This document shows positions 17,880 through 32,985 of a DNA stretch of 45,672 nucleotides, piece by piece. A program made the translations under genes and the position numbers. Position 1 is the first letter of the stretch. Every line of letters starts with the position of its first letter. The DNA lies in contig JAPDIY010000034.1 of NCBI GenBank assembly GCA_029259335.1, positions 1 through 45,672 on the forward strand. Direction: 5' to 3'. Source of the DNA: Archaeoglobi archaeon. GTDB taxonomy: Archaea; Halobacteriota; Archaeoglobi; Archaeoglobales; Archaeoglobaceae. The notes under the pieces are model-generated. The model searched no databases. It was not told the origin of the DNA and saw only the letters and a list, made by a program, of their open reading frames with translations.

Positions 17880-18040
17880 AAGTGTGTCGCATCTAGGCCC
17901 GGAGCTTCGGAGACTTTTAAAACTCCTCAGGTTTCCCCTCGGAGCTTTCCAACGGATTTACACCAGAACCTGAGGTTTTACCCTCGAAATCCCAAGTTCA
18001 ACCCATCAGCATCTCCTCAGCCCGGTTTACCCTGCGACTA
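17880..18040 (-). ncRNA. Candidate structured non-coding RNA, about 160 nt, family not identified
   Basis: The 255-bp space between 17854 and 18110 has no coding potential but shows an RNA-gene layout on the minus strand. A TATA element at 18059-18066 predicts a start near 18040. Exactly there begins TAGTCGCAGG, whose GTCGCA pairs with TGCGAC about 145 nt later (near 17886-17891), forming a terminal stem. The 3' strand is followed directly by ACA and then a T-rich stretch. Inside, CCTCAGGTT and AACCTGAGG can pair over 9 bp, and GAGGGTAAAACCTC can form a local hairpin. The sequence is visibly richer in GC than its flanks, as expected for RNA genes in a hyperthermophile. The ACA after a closing stem recalls H/ACA guide RNAs. 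The conserved cores of RNase P and SRP RNA are not seen. Confidence 0.6.
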
Positions 18041-18058
18041 AGATAGTTGGTGGGAGAG

Positions 18059-18066
18059 CATATAAG
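18059..18066 (-). promoter_or_regulatory. TATA box of the candidate ncRNA
   Basis: On the minus strand this reads CTTATATG, preceded by an A-rich BRE-like stretch. It lies 19-26 nt before the predicted RNA 5' end and points away from any protein gene, which supports a dedicated RNA transcript. Confidence 0.6.
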
Positions 18067-18109
18067 TTTTTCTATTATCAATTGTGAAAAACCCGAAAAA
18101 CCTGCAGTA

Positions 18110-18301
18110 TCATTTTTCCGAAAATATTCTTGCAATCGTTATTAGAGCTGAAAACAGGACTGAGAGCAGAATTGACAGGAGTAAATCTACCTTAGAGTAA
18201 TGCAGGACGACCATTGCAACCAAAAAACTCATAACAGCAGTACCTGCGATAGACATAAGCTTTAGACTGCTGAACAGGTCATCTCTCATACTCTCATCCA
18301 T
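18110..18301 (-). CDS. Small two-helix membrane protein (63 aa)
   Basis: I do not recognise a family. The product has a charged N-terminus (MDESMRDDLFSSLK), two predicted membrane helices (about 14-35 and 37-57) separated by HYSKVDLL, and a short charged tail. Such hairpins are found in many archaeal small integral membrane proteins. ATG at 18289 is an alternative start. GGTG near 18320 is too far for either start, so the ribosome-binding site is weak. The amphipathic-hydrophobic alternation and open frame make it plausible. It stands alone between the ncRNA promoter and tRNA-Thr. Confidence 0.55.
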   Translation of the reverse strand: MDESMRDDLFSSLKLMSIAGTAVMSFLVAMVVLHYSKVDLLLSILLSVLFSALITIARIFSEK

Positions 18302-18409
18302 GGCCAGAGTTCTCTTTCACCTATTTTTGTCTTTCCATTGGGCAAATTTTGTGAACTGATGGGAGGACACTTGGATCTATAAGGGAGGCTTTGAGTTTTG
18401 AAAAAACCA

Positions 18410-18482
18410 AGCCGCCGGCGGGATTTGAACCCGCGACCTGGTGATTACAAGTCACCCGCTCTGCCAGCTAAGCCACGGCGGC
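18410..18482 (-). tRNA. tRNA-Thr (anticodon TGT)
   Basis: A complete 73-nt cloverleaf is present on the minus strand. The acceptor stem is GCCGCCG/CGGCGGC with discriminator T. The D arm is followed by the anticodon arm GGTGA-CTTGTAA-TCACC with anticodon TGT. The variable loop is AGGTC, and the T arm is GCGGG-TTCAAAT-CCCGC. There is no intron and no encoded CCA. The discriminator U is usual for archaeal tRNA-Thr. An AT-rich stretch AATTAATTAA at about 18510-18520 is a possible TATA element. Confidence 0.97.
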
Positions 18483-18527
18483 GCTCTGCTTTCGTTTTGA
18501 TTCAAATGAGTTAATTAATTTTTTGCT

Positions 18528-19283
18528 TCACTCTATGGTGCTCCTTTCGAAAGCGAACATTGCAATTCCAAGGAAAGCCAAAGCGAGAAATCCAAGCACC
18601 GCCAAGTCTGTAGAAAGTGGAAAGATACCTTCAACGCCTGTAAGCATATTCCTTGCCCCATCCACCGCGTAGGTTAGGGGATTTATATATGCCAGCAACC
18701 TCATCCACCATGGCATTGTACTTACCGGATATATCGCACCGCTGAGGAATATAATGGGAAGCATGAGAACAGCCATAATCATCTGAAATCCTTCCATGCT
18801 CTGTATCTTTGTTGCTAAACTCACACCGAAGCTCGAAAATGCCACAGCAAGTAGCAATCCAACGCCAAGTGCGGGTAGAATGCCAGCAACTCGAAGTTCT
18901 GTAAGAAGAAGCGTTAGAAGAAGAATTACCAATCCCTGAACCGTTGCAACTACTGAATCACCAATAATTCTCCCTGCGATGGTCTCCTTTCTTGATGCTG
19001 GGGCAACAAGAACTTCCTTCAAGAATCCGAACTCCCTGTCCCATATTACACTCACACCACTTATAAAGCTCTGATTAAAGACGGTCATAGCAAAGATTCC
19101 GGGTGCGAGATAGGTCAGATAATCTATCCCACCAAAAATTTTTGCATCCTTGAAAACTCCGCTCCAGCCAACTCCAAAGAATATCATCCAGATCAGCGGA
19201 TTTATTATCATCCCTGCCACCCTCGATCTGGCACGGCTGAATCTCTTAAGCTGTCGGTAAACCATTACCGCAAAAGCTCTCAT
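18528..19283 (-). CDS. ABC-2 type transporter permease
   Basis: This is the membrane subunit of an ABC-2 (DrrB/NodJ-like) exporter. It has 251 aa with about six hydrophobic helices: the first around PLIWMIFFGVGW, then YLAPGIFAMTVFNQSF, TVQGLVILLLTLLL, LGVGLLLAVAFSSFGVS, MIMAVLMLPIIFLSGAIYPV and a C-terminal LAVLGFLALAFLGIAMF. The charged loop WDREFGFLKEVLVAPASR, which contacts the ATPase, and the ABC-2 signature around FLSGAIYPVSTMPWWMRLLAYINPLTY are present. It overlaps the ATPase gene by 4 nt. The substrate is unknown; drug, lipid or polysaccharide export are all possible. Confidence 0.93.
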   Translation of the reverse strand: MRAFAVMVYRQLKRFSRARSRVAGMIINPLIWMIFFGVGWSGVFKDAKIFGGIDYLTYLAPGIFAMTVFNQSFISGVSVIWDREFGFLKEVLVAPASRKETIAGRIIGDSVVATVQGLVILLLTLLLTELRVAGILPALGVGLLLAVAFSSFGVSLATKIQSMEGFQMIMAVLMLPIIFLSGAIYPVSTMPWWMRLLAYINPLTYAVDGARNMLTGVEGIFPLSTDLAVLGFLALAFLGIAMFAFERSTIE

Positions 19284-20263
19284 CTTCTCATCCTCGCTCT
19301 TGCAATTGCTTTTCTGAAAAATTCTCCTCCTTCATCCCTTATCTCCCTGCCAGTCAGGTGCAGAAAAACGTCATTGAGGGTGGGCTGGTGATAGGTCGCC
19401 TCAATTATTTTCACACCATTCTCCTTTGCAAGCTCGAAGATTTTCGGTAAAGCTTCGGCGGTGTTTTCAACGGCGATTCTGATCCTTCCATCTTGAAGAA
19501 CCTTGCAAGATCTTATAAATTCCCCCTTGAAACACTCAGCACAATTCTCAACCTTGATGTATATAACATCATTTCCGACCATCCTTTTGAGCTTCTCACA
19601 GCTTCCTTCAGCTATTATCTTCCCGTGATCTATGATCGCTATTTTGTCTGCCAGCTTCTCTGCCTCTTCCATGTAATGAGTGGTGAGAAATATCGTCATG
19701 TCGTGCTCCTCTCTCATTGTTTCTATGTAGCTCCAAACATGATCCCTTGTCTGCGGATCCAAGCCGAGTGTCGGCTCGTCGAGGAACAGAACCTCCGGCT
19801 CATGAAGTAAAGAGCGAGCAATCTCCAATCTTCGTTGCATGCCTCCGCTGAAGTGCTTTACAAGTTTATCCTTAAAATCCCAAAGCTCAACAAATTTCAG
19901 CAACCCCTCTATCTTCTCCCTCAACTTTGCCCCACTCAAACCGTAAACTCCTCCGTGTATCAGCATGTTCTCATATGCTGTGAGATCCCTGTCTATACTC
20001 GGATCCTGAAACACAATCCCAATCTTCTTTCTAACTTCTTTGGCCTCCCTAACCACATCAAGTCCGGCAACCTCAGCTTTCCCCTCAGTTGGTTTAAGCA
20101 ACGTTGTCAGAATGTGGACAGTTGTGGTCTTACCCGCCCCATTGGGGCCAAGGAAGGCAAAAATCTCCCCTTTCTTAACCTTGAAAGAGATACCATTAAC
20201 AGCTCTGAAGTTTCCAAATTTCTTGACAAGATTTTCAACCTTTATTGCATACAAGTTCCTCAC
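19280..20263 (-). CDS. ABC transporter ATP-binding protein, DrrA type
   Basis: This ATPase subunit energises the adjacent ABC-2 permease. Walker A is GPNGAGKTT, the signature is HFSGGMQRRLEIARSL, Walker B is EVLFLDEPTLGLD, and the switch His lies in IFLTTHYMEEAEKLAD. The Q-loop reads IGIVFQDPS. The C-terminal extension (about 235-327), with NDVFLHLTGREIRDE, is the DrrA-type domain that contacts the permease. The gene overlaps the permease and the PadR gene by 4 nt each, so the three form one translationally coupled unit. PadR-controlled DrrAB-like exporters are often induced by lipophilic compounds, which suggests a similar role here. Confidence 0.95.
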   Translation of the reverse strand: MRNLYAIKVENLVKKFGNFRAVNGISFKVKKGEIFAFLGPNGAGKTTTVHILTTLLKPTEGKAEVAGLDVVREAKEVRKKIGIVFQDPSIDRDLTAYENMLIHGGVYGLSGAKLREKIEGLLKFVELWDFKDKLVKHFSGGMQRRLEIARSLLHEPEVLFLDEPTLGLDPQTRDHVWSYIETMREEHDMTIFLTTHYMEEAEKLADKIAIIDHGKIIAEGSCEKLKRMVGNDVIYIKVENCAECFKGEFIRSCKVLQDGRIRIAVENTAEALPKIFELAKENGVKIIEATYHQPTLNDVFLHLTGREIRDEGGEFFRKAIARARMRR

Positions 20264-20703
20264 CCCAGAAGTATTAGCTTTACCTTCTTCGTAAAATCCT
20301 TTATAATCTTCTCAAGCTCTAATTTCTGTTCCTCATTGAGTTCAGTGATATTTTGCACAATTTCACGAATTACCTCTCCCAATTCTCTTCCTCCAATCTG
20401 CGAAAACTCCCTCAACTTTTTCAGATAATTCAATGCTTCCTTTCTTTCCTCATCGTGCTGCTCAAGATACTTTCTTCCCTTTTCAGTCAAGCAATAAACC
20501 TTCTTTTCCCTCTCTTCTCTGCTGTCCAGTTCAATCAACCCAGCTCTTTTCAAATTTGCAAGGATCGGATAAATGGCTCCGGGACTTGGTGGCGGAAGTC
20601 CGAACCCTTCTTCAATTGCTTTGATTATTCCATAACCGTGCATGGGCTTGCTTTCTAAGAGATGAAGAACGAAAAGCTTGAGATATCCTCTCATCTTTTC
20701 CAT
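20260..20703 (-). CDS. PadR-family transcriptional regulator
   Basis: This is a winged-helix repressor expected to control the downstream ABC exporter. The PadR N-terminal domain runs MEKMRGYLKLFVLHLLESKP, HGYGIIKAIEE, then PSPGAIYPILANLKRAGLIE (recognition helix and turn) and the wing around EKKVYCLTEKGRKYL. The C-terminal helices (about 85-147) are coiled-coil-like and serve dimerisation. The ATG at 20703 is preferred over 20718: it lies 22 nt from a strong TATA (minus TTTATATC), as in leaderless mRNAs, and matches where family members begin. It overlaps the ATPase gene by 4 nt. Confidence 0.9.
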   Translation of the reverse strand: MEKMRGYLKLFVLHLLESKPMHGYGIIKAIEEGFGLPPPSPGAIYPILANLKRAGLIELDSREEREKKVYCLTEKGRKYLEQHDEERKEALNYLKKLREFSQIGGRELGEVIREIVQNITELNEEQKLELEKIIKDFTKKVKLILLG

Positions 20704-20716
20704 ACTATCAACCGAC

Positions 20717-20733
20717 ATATCTTTAGATATAAA
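20717..20733 (-). promoter_or_regulatory. PadR promoter: TATA box overlapped by a perfect palindrome
   Basis: ATATCT-TT-AGATAT (20717-20730) is a perfect 6-bp inverted repeat. It overlaps the minus-strand TATA element TTTATATC (20726-20733) and covers the space just before the transcript start. A dimeric repressor bound here would block TBP or polymerase, so this is a likely PadR autoregulatory operator for the exporter operon. Confidence 0.55.
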
Positions 20734-20816
20734 ATTTTTGAGTCCTGAAAAATCCCTAGTAAAATTTTTAAGGAGAATACTCGGTGATTGTCACTTACTT
20801 GCGAGCCACGAAAAAG

Positions 20817-20824
20817 ATTTAAAT
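20817..20824 (+). promoter_or_regulatory. TATA box of tRNA-Lys and probably of the RNA polymerase operon
   Basis: ATTTAAAT ends 22 nt before the tRNA-Lys 5' end, the canonical archaeal distance. No other TATA element is visible between here and rpoH. Confidence 0.65.
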
Positions 20825-20846
20825 CCTTACTGTCGCTTTAAAATGA

Positions 20847-20920
20847 GGGCTCGTAGCTCAGCCAGGCAGAGCGACGGGCTTTTAACCCGTCGGTCGCGGG
20901 TTCAAATCCCGTCGAGCCCG
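20847..20920 (+). tRNA. tRNA-Lys (anticodon TTT)
   Basis: A complete 74-nt cloverleaf is present. The acceptor is GGGCTCG/CGAGCCC with discriminator G, followed by a D arm and the anticodon arm ACGGG-CTTTTAA-CCCGT with anticodon TTT. The variable loop is CGGTC and the T arm is GCGGG-TTCAAAT-CCCGT. There is no intron and no encoded CCA. It lies 23 nt before rpoH on the same strand, so it probably forms the 5' end of the polymerase operon transcript. Confidence 0.97.
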
Positions 20921-20943
20921 TATTCAAATCCAGGAGGATAGTT

Positions 20944-21174
20944 ATGAAGTTCAAGCTGCAGGAACACATGCTAGTTCCAAAACATGAAATTTTGAGTAAA
21001 GAGGAGGCAGAAGAACTGCTCAAGATACTTGGAGTCCGCAAAGAACAGCTCCCGAAGATAAAGGCAGATGATCCTATCGCTAAAGAGATTGGTGCAAAGC
21101 CGGGAGATATCGTTAAGATAACACGGAAAAGTTTAACTGCAGGAGAGAGTGTTTTTTACAGATTGGTTGTATGA
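20944..21174 (+). CDS. rpoH: DNA-directed RNA polymerase subunit H (Rpb5 C-terminal homologue)
   Basis: Subunit H is the archaeal counterpart of the C-terminal domain of eukaryotic Rpb5 and sits at the jaw of the polymerase. The 76-aa protein begins [17 protein letters not shown], with the conserved L-V-P-K-H. It contains [12 protein letters not shown] and ends with [21 protein letters not shown] and a Y-R-L-V-V terminus, all family hallmarks. AGGAGG lies 7-8 nt before the ATG. It is the first protein gene after tRNA-Lys. Confidence 0.96.
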   Translation: MKFKLQEHMLVPKHEILSKEEAEELLKILGVRKEQLPKIKADDPIAKEIGAKPGDIVKITRKSLTAGESVFYRLVV

Positions 21175-21209
21175 TGAAATGTAGAAAATTTAATGAAAGG
21201 TGAGAATAC

Positions 21210-24564
<3,355 letters not shown>

Positions 24565-24574
24565 GGTGAAGATA

Positions 24575-28580
<4,006 letters not shown>

Positions 28581-28598
28581 ACCCTGTGAGGGTTGAGC

Positions 28599-29018
28599 AT
28601 GGGAGTGAAGCTGTCAGCGGAGAGTATAAGATATCTGACACTTTTTGAGAACCTCACAGGGGCGAGCGTCAAGGATTGTCTTGTTTATGACGACAAAGTG
28701 GTTTTTGTAGTCAGAAGGGGCGACATGGGTGTGGCAATAGGCAAAGGAGGAATTAATGTTGAGAGAGCTAAGGAGTTAATAGGGAAGAGGATTGAGATAA
28801 TAGAGCACTCTGACGATCCTGCTGAGTTCATAGCCAACATTTTTAAACCGATTAAGGTTAGTGTCAGGCTAATGGATAAAGGTGGAGTGAAGATAGCTCA
28901 GGTTAGTGTCAGTCCAGATTTAAAAGGAATAGTGATTGGAAAAGGGGGTAAAAACATTAATAAAGCCAAAGAACTGGCTAAGAGGCATCATGATATTGAA
29001 GACGTAATCGTAAGGTGA
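28599..29018 (+). CDS. nusA: Archaeal NusA-like transcription factor (KH domains)
   Basis: Archaeal NusA consists mainly of two KH domains and lacks the S1 and N-terminal polymerase-binding domains of bacterial NusA. Both KH GxxG loops are visible: [16 protein letters not shown] and [16 protein letters not shown]. The C-terminal part ends [10 protein letters not shown]. The ATG at 28599, preceded by GTGAGGGT, gives 139 aa; TTG at 28593 is an alternative. Its neighbours L30e and S12 are the usual archaeal partners. A role in transcription or translation coupling is likely but not proven. Confidence 0.92.
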   Translation: MGVKLSAESIRYLTLFENLTGASVKDCLVYDDKVVFVVRRGDMGVAIGKGGINVERAKELIGKRIEIIEHSDDPAEFIANIFKPIKVSVRLMDKGGVKIAQVSVSPDLKGIVIGKGGKNINKAKELAKRHHDIEDVIVR

Positions 29019-29023
29019 TGAAG

Positions 29024-29452
29024 ATGGGTAGAGGATTATTTGCTGCAAGAAAGCTCATCGAGACGAAGAAGAAGTTCAGATGGAGTGATAGGAGGTTCGT
29101 AAGGAGAACTCTCGGATTAGCTGCAAAAGCTGACCCGCTCGAAGGAGCACCGATGGCGAGAGGGATAGTGCTCGAAAAGATTGGAATAGAGGCGAGGCAG
29201 CCAAATTCTGCTATCAGAAAGGCTGTTAGAGTTCAGCTTATAAAGAATGGAAGGCAGATCACGGCTTTCTGTCCCGGAGATGGAGCCATTAACTTCATTG
29301 ACGAGCACGATGAAGTGATTGTCGAGAAAATTGGAGGCAGAATGGGTAGAAGTATGGGCGATATTCCGGGAGTCAGATACAAGGTCGTGAAGGTAAATAA
29401 CACAAGCCTCAAGGAGCTTGTGAGGGGAAGGAAGGAGAAGAGGCTGAGGTGA
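29024..29452 (+). CDS. rps12: 30S ribosomal protein S12 (uS12)
   Basis: uS12 lies at the decoding centre. The 142-aa protein starts [22 protein letters not shown], typical of archaea and eukaryotes. It contains the conserved decoding loop [18 protein letters not shown] (P-N-S-A-I-R-K) and [18 protein letters not shown]. The ATG at 29024 is chosen over in-frame starts at 29015 and 29018, because GGTGAT lies 5 nt upstream and the M-G start is conserved. The S7 gene follows after 4 nt. Confidence 0.96.
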   Translation: MGRGLFAARKLIETKKKFRWSDRRFVRRTLGLAAKADPLEGAPMARGIVLEKIGIEARQPNSAIRKAVRVQLIKNGRQITAFCPGDGAINFIDEHDEVIVEKIGGRMGRSMGDIPGVRYKVVKVNNTSLKELVRGRKEKRLR

Positions 29453-29456
29453 AGCA

Positions 29457-30041
29457 ATGAAATACGGATTTACGAAGGAAGAGCTGCTCGTTTTCGGCAA
29501 ATACGATCCAAGCGAGGTGCAAATCGGTGATCCAGCATTGGAGGGCTACATATGCCTTGAGCCTAAGTATGTTCCCCACACCCACGGAAGGCATGCAAAC
29601 ATTCCCTTTGCCAAGCAGAAGGTCTTCATCGTTGAGAGACTGATCAACAAGGTTATGAGGAAGGGGCACAACACTGGCAAGAAGATTCTTGCGTACAACA
29701 TTGTCAGGGAGGCCTTTGAGATAATTGAGAAGAGGACAAAGAAGAATCCGATTCAGGTTCTCGTTGATGCTATAATCAACGCGGGTCCAAGAGAGGAGGT
29801 TGTTAGGCTGAAATACGGTGGTATTGCCGTTCCAAGGGCTGTTGACACCTCAAGCTCAAGAAGAGTTGATATAGCTTTGAGAAACATTGCTGAAGGGGCA
29901 AGGAGAGCAGCTTTCAAGTCGAAGAAGAGCATTGCCGATTGTCTCGCTGATGAAATTATTGCTGCTGCCAACAACGAGAGCAGGAGCTTTGCCGTGTCCA
30001 AGAAAGAAGAGGTTGAGAGGGTTGCGAAATCCGCGAGGTGA
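29457..30041 (+). CDS. rps7: 30S ribosomal protein S7 (uS7)
   Basis: uS7 binds the 3' major domain of 16S rRNA and initiates head assembly. The signature [32 protein letters not shown] and the later [32 protein letters not shown] fit the archaeal form. The length of 194 aa is normal for archaea, with an N-terminal extension of about 40 residues relative to bacteria. GAGGTGAAGC precedes the ATG. The stop is 5 nt before the chosen EF-2 start. Confidence 0.96.
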   Translation: MKYGFTKEELLVFGKYDPSEVQIGDPALEGYICLEPKYVPHTHGRHANIPFAKQKVFIVERLINKVMRKGHNTGKKILAYNIVREAFEIIEKRTKKNPIQVLVDAIINAGPREEVVRLKYGGIAVPRAVDTSSSRRVDIALRNIAEGARRAAFKSKKSIADCLADEIIAAANNESRSFAVSKKEEVERVAKSAR

Positions 30042-30046
30042 TTGTG

Positions 30047-32233
30047 TTGGCGAGAGCGAAGAAAATTGACAAAATCAAGGAACTGATGTGGAAGCCTGAG
30101 CGGATCAGGAACATGGGTATTGTCGCCCATATTGACCACGGAAAAACCACTTTGAGTGACAATCTGCTTGCAGGAGCTGGAATGATCAGTGAGGAGCTTG
30201 CAGGACAGCAGCTTTACCTTGACTTCGATGAACAGGAGCAGGAGAGAGGCATCACGATCAATGCAGCTAACGTTTCTATGGTTCACGAATATGAGGGTGA
30301 GGAATATCTCATCAACCTGATTGACACACCGGGACATGTGGACTTTGGCGGTGATGTTACGAGAGCGATGAGGGCTGTTGATGGTGTCATCGTTGTCGTT
30401 GATGCCGTTGAAGGTGTGATGCCGCAAACGGAAACTGTTTTGAGGCAGGCACTGAAGGAGAACGTCAAACCAACCCTGTTCGTCAACAAAGTTGACAGAC
30501 TGATCAGAGAACTTGAGCTCACACCACAGCAGATGCAGGAAAGGCTTGTGAAGGTCATAACAGAGGTTAACAAGCTCATCAAGGCAATGAGACCAGACAA
30601 GTATTCGGAGTGGAAGATAGATGTTGCAGATGGCAGTGTTGCCTTTGGATCAGCTTTGTATAACTGGGCCGTAAGTGTTCCCGCCCAGAAGATTACAGGT
30701 ATCGGTTTTAAGGAGGTTTACGAGCATCTAAAGGAAGGCAAGGTTAAGGAGCTTGCAAAGAAATCTCCACTCTATCGTGTCGTCCTCGATATGGTTATAA
30801 GGCACCTTCCTTCGCCAGTTGAGGCTCAGAAGGAGAGGATCGGGGTAATCTGGAAGGGAGATATAAACAGTGAAGTTGGACAGGCAATGATAAAGTGTGA
30901 CCCAAAGGGTCCGATTGCTCTGATGATCACCAAAATCGTTGTTGAGCCTCAGGCTGGAGAAATTGCCGTGGGGAGGCTTTTCAGCGGTACATTGAAGCCG
31001 GGTCAGGAACTCTTCATAGTTGACAGAAAATCAAAGAACAGGATACAGACCGTGGGACTCTACATGGGGCCGAGAAGGGTTGAGGTCGATGAAGTGCCTG
31101 CGGGCAACATCGTTGCTGTTATTGGATTGAGGGATGCAGTTGCAGGTTCAACCTGCTCCAACATTGAGGATTTTACACCCTTCGAGAGCATAAAGCACTA
31201 CAGCGAGCCGGTTGTTACGATGGCGATTGAGGCAAAGAATCCAAGAGATCTGCCAAAGCTCATAGAGGTACTGAGGAAAATTGCCAAGGAAGATCCAACT
31301 CTGCATGTCACACTTAATGAGGAGACGGGAGAGCATCTTATCAGTGGGATGGGAGAGCTCCACCTTGAGGTTAAGGTCGAGAGGATAAGGAGGGATTACA
31401 ATCTTGAGGTCATAACCTCACCGCCAATTGTGGTGTTCAGAGAGACCGTAACCGCAACTTCGCCTGTTGTTGAGGGCAAATCTCCGAACAAGCACAACAG
31501 GTTCTACATCGTTGTTGAGCCTCTGCCGGAAAAGGTCATCCAGCTTTTCAAGGAAGGCGAGGTTGACATGAAGATGGACAAGAAGGAGAGGAGAAGAAAG
31601 CTTCAGGAGGCTGGGCTGACAGGTGAGGAGGCTGCGGGAGCTGAAGAGTACTTTGAGGGTAACCTCTTCTGTGATGTTACGAAGGGTATCCAGTATCTGA
31701 ACGAAACAATGGAACTAATTCTTGAAGGTTTCAGAGAGGCTATGAGAGCCGGGCCGCTTGCAAGGGAGCCGTGCATGGGGATAAAGGTTAAACTCGTTGA
31801 TTGTAAACTTCACGAGGATGCAGTTCACAGAGGGCCAGCTCAGGTTATACCTGCTGTTAGATCAGCAATCTTTGCTGCAATGCTGCAGGCTCAGCCGACG
31901 CTGCTTGAACCCTACCAGAAGGTGTTCATAACAGTGCCGCAGGAGATGATGGGCGCTGTGACGAGGGAGATACAGGGAAGGAGAGGACAGGTTCTGGAGA
32001 TGAAGACTGAAGGGGACATGGTGACCATAATTGCAAAAGCACCGGTAAAGGAGATGTTCGGATTTGCGGGAGCAATCAGAGGTGCAACGTCAGGTAAGGC
32101 TATCTGGAGCACCGAGCATGCAGGATTCGAGATAGTGCCGCAGAATCTCCTGAACGACTTCGTGATGGAAGTGAGGAAGAGGAAAGGGTTGAAGCTCGAA
32201 ATACCGAAGCCTGAGGATTTTGTCGGGCTTTAA
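30047..32233 (+). CDS. fusA: Elongation factor 2 (aEF-2)
   Basis: EF-2 is the GTPase that translocates tRNA and mRNA after peptide bond formation. The G1 P-loop is A27-H-I-D-H-G-K-T34, RGITI is the switch I motif, DTPGHVD is G3 and NKVD is G4. The diphthamide-modified His is H594 in [11 protein letters not shown]. The length of about 728 aa is typical. The start is probably TTG at 30047 (M-A-R-A-K-K), since GAGGTGAT lies 5 nt upstream; GTG codons at 30038 and 30044 are alternatives. It ends the operon, followed by a T-rich terminator. Confidence 0.97.
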   Translation: MARAKKIDKIKELMWKPERIRNMGIVAHIDHGKTTLSDNLLAGAGMISEELAGQQLYLDFDEQEQERGITINAANVSMVHEYEGEEYLINLIDTPGHVDFGGDVTRAMRAVDGVIVVVDAVEGVMPQTETVLRQALKENVKPTLFVNKVDRLIRELELTPQQMQERLVKVITEVNKLIKAMRPDKYSEWKIDVADGSVAFGSALYNWAVSVPAQKITGIGFKEVYEHLKEGKVKELAKKSPLYRVVLDMVIRHLPSPVEAQKERIGVIWKGDINSEVGQAMIKCDPKGPIALMITKIVVEPQAGEIAVGRLFSGTLKPGQELFIVDRKSKNRIQTVGLYMGPRRVEVDEVPAGNIVAVIGLRDAVAGSTCSNIEDFTPFESIKHYSEPVVTMAIEAKNPRDLPKLIEVLRKIAKEDPTLHVTLNEETGEHLISGMGELHLEVKVERIRRDYNLEVITSPPIVVFRETVTATSPVVEGKSPNKHNRFYIVVEPLPEKVIQLFKEGEVDMKMDKKERRRKLQEAGLTGEEAAGAEEYFEGNLFCDVTKGIQYLNETMELILEGFREAMRAGPLAREPCMGIKVKLVDCKLHEDAVHRGPAQVIPAVRSAIFAAMLQAQPTLLEPYQKVFITVPQEMMGAVTREIQGRRGQVLEMKTEGDMVTIIAKAPVKEMFGFAGAIRGATSGKAIWSTEHAGFEIVPQNLLNDFVMEVRKRKGLKLEIPKPEDFVGL

Positions 32234-32234
32234 C

Positions 32235-32250
32235 TTCTTTTTATACTTTT
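32235..32250 (+). terminator. T-rich terminator after EF-2
   Basis: A pyrimidine/T-rich run (TTCTTTTTATACTTTT) directly follows the EF-2 stop and matches archaeal T-tract termination. It should end the long RNA polymerase/translation transcript. Confidence 0.5.
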
Positions 32251-32319
32251 AATATCGATTTCTGATGTTTCCTTTTCGCAGGTTTCATGTTATTCACGAG
32301 AAAGATCACCATAAATCAA

Positions 32320-32327
32320 TTTATAAA
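32320..32327 (+). promoter_or_regulatory. TATA box for the YkgJ-family gene
   Basis: TTTATAAA ends 22 nt before the ATG at 32350. This predicts a leaderless mRNA that begins at that codon and rules out the upstream ATG at 32287. Confidence 0.65.
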
Positions 32328-32349
32328 CCTCAAACCCGTAACACCACAC

Positions 32350-32985
32350 ATGCAAGAAGAACTCGAACCAATCGAGAGATTCAAGTTCGCTTGTTATCTG
32401 GGTATAAACTGCTTCAACGAGTGCTGCCAGAATCTGAACCTTGCACTCACACCATACGATGTTCTCAGGATGTCGAGAGCACTTGAACTGATAACTACCG
32501 AGTTTCTTGAGCGCTATACATCTCATCACATCGGAATTGCTACCGGCTTACCTGTGGTTGTTCTCAAAATGCTCCCAGATGGGAGGTGTCCCTTCGTCAC
32601 CGAGAATGGATGCAGCATTTACGCAGACCGTCCAACACCCTGCAGGCTCTATCCGCTTGCGAGGGTTAGGGCAGGAGATGAGGTGCAGTACTATTTGCTG
32701 AGGGAAGACTTCTGCATGGGCCATATGGAGGGCAAGGAGTGGAGTGTGGTAGAATGGGTGGAAGATCAGGAGGCTGAGGATTACAATGAGATGAACGACC
32801 TCTTCTTTGAGCTGATTTCAGCAAAAAACAGATCTGGAAGAAACCTGACGGATGGAGAACTGGAAAGGATTTACAGAGCCTGCTTTGACGTGGACTGGTT
32901 TAAGAAGGAAACCGGGATTGATGGTGATCTGGAGGCTTTGAAAGAAGGAATAAGGTTCTCTATTGATTTGATTTCGCATGTCTGA
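32350..32985 (+). CDS. YkgJ-family cysteine cluster protein
   Basis: YkgJ (CxxCxxCC) proteins are predicted zinc/iron-chelating proteins of unknown biochemical role. The first cluster is C15, C21, C25, C26 in KFACYLGINCFNECC, followed by the hallmark T-P-Y-D-V-L-R-M. A second set, RCPFVTENGCSIYADRPTPCRLYPL, carries three more Cys and the R-P-x-x-C-R-x-Y/F motif. A C-terminal helical region (about 130-211) has another C-F-D-V-D-W. The start at 32350 rests on the TATA spacing. The upstream extension from 32287 is basic and lies in the promoter. The 3' end overlaps the convergent wHTH gene by 26 bp. A link to metal or Fe-S handling is inference. Confidence 0.87.
   Translation: MQEELEPIERFKFACYLGINCFNECCQNLNLALTPYDVLRMSRALELITTEFLERYTSHHIGIATGLPVVVLKMLPDGRCPFVTENGCSIYADRPTPCRLYPLARVRAGDEVQYYLLREDFCMGHMEGKEWSVVEWVEDQEAEDYNEMNDLFFELISAKNRSGRNLTDGELERIYRACFDVDWFKKETGIDGDLEALKEGIRFSIDLISHV

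Noticed and set aside
17880-18040. RNase P or SRP RNA
   Set aside because: The region is about 160 nt, shorter than known archaeal examples, and the conserved cores (GAGGAAAGUCC-like, and the SRP helix 8 GGAA/GCAG-type loop) were not found.
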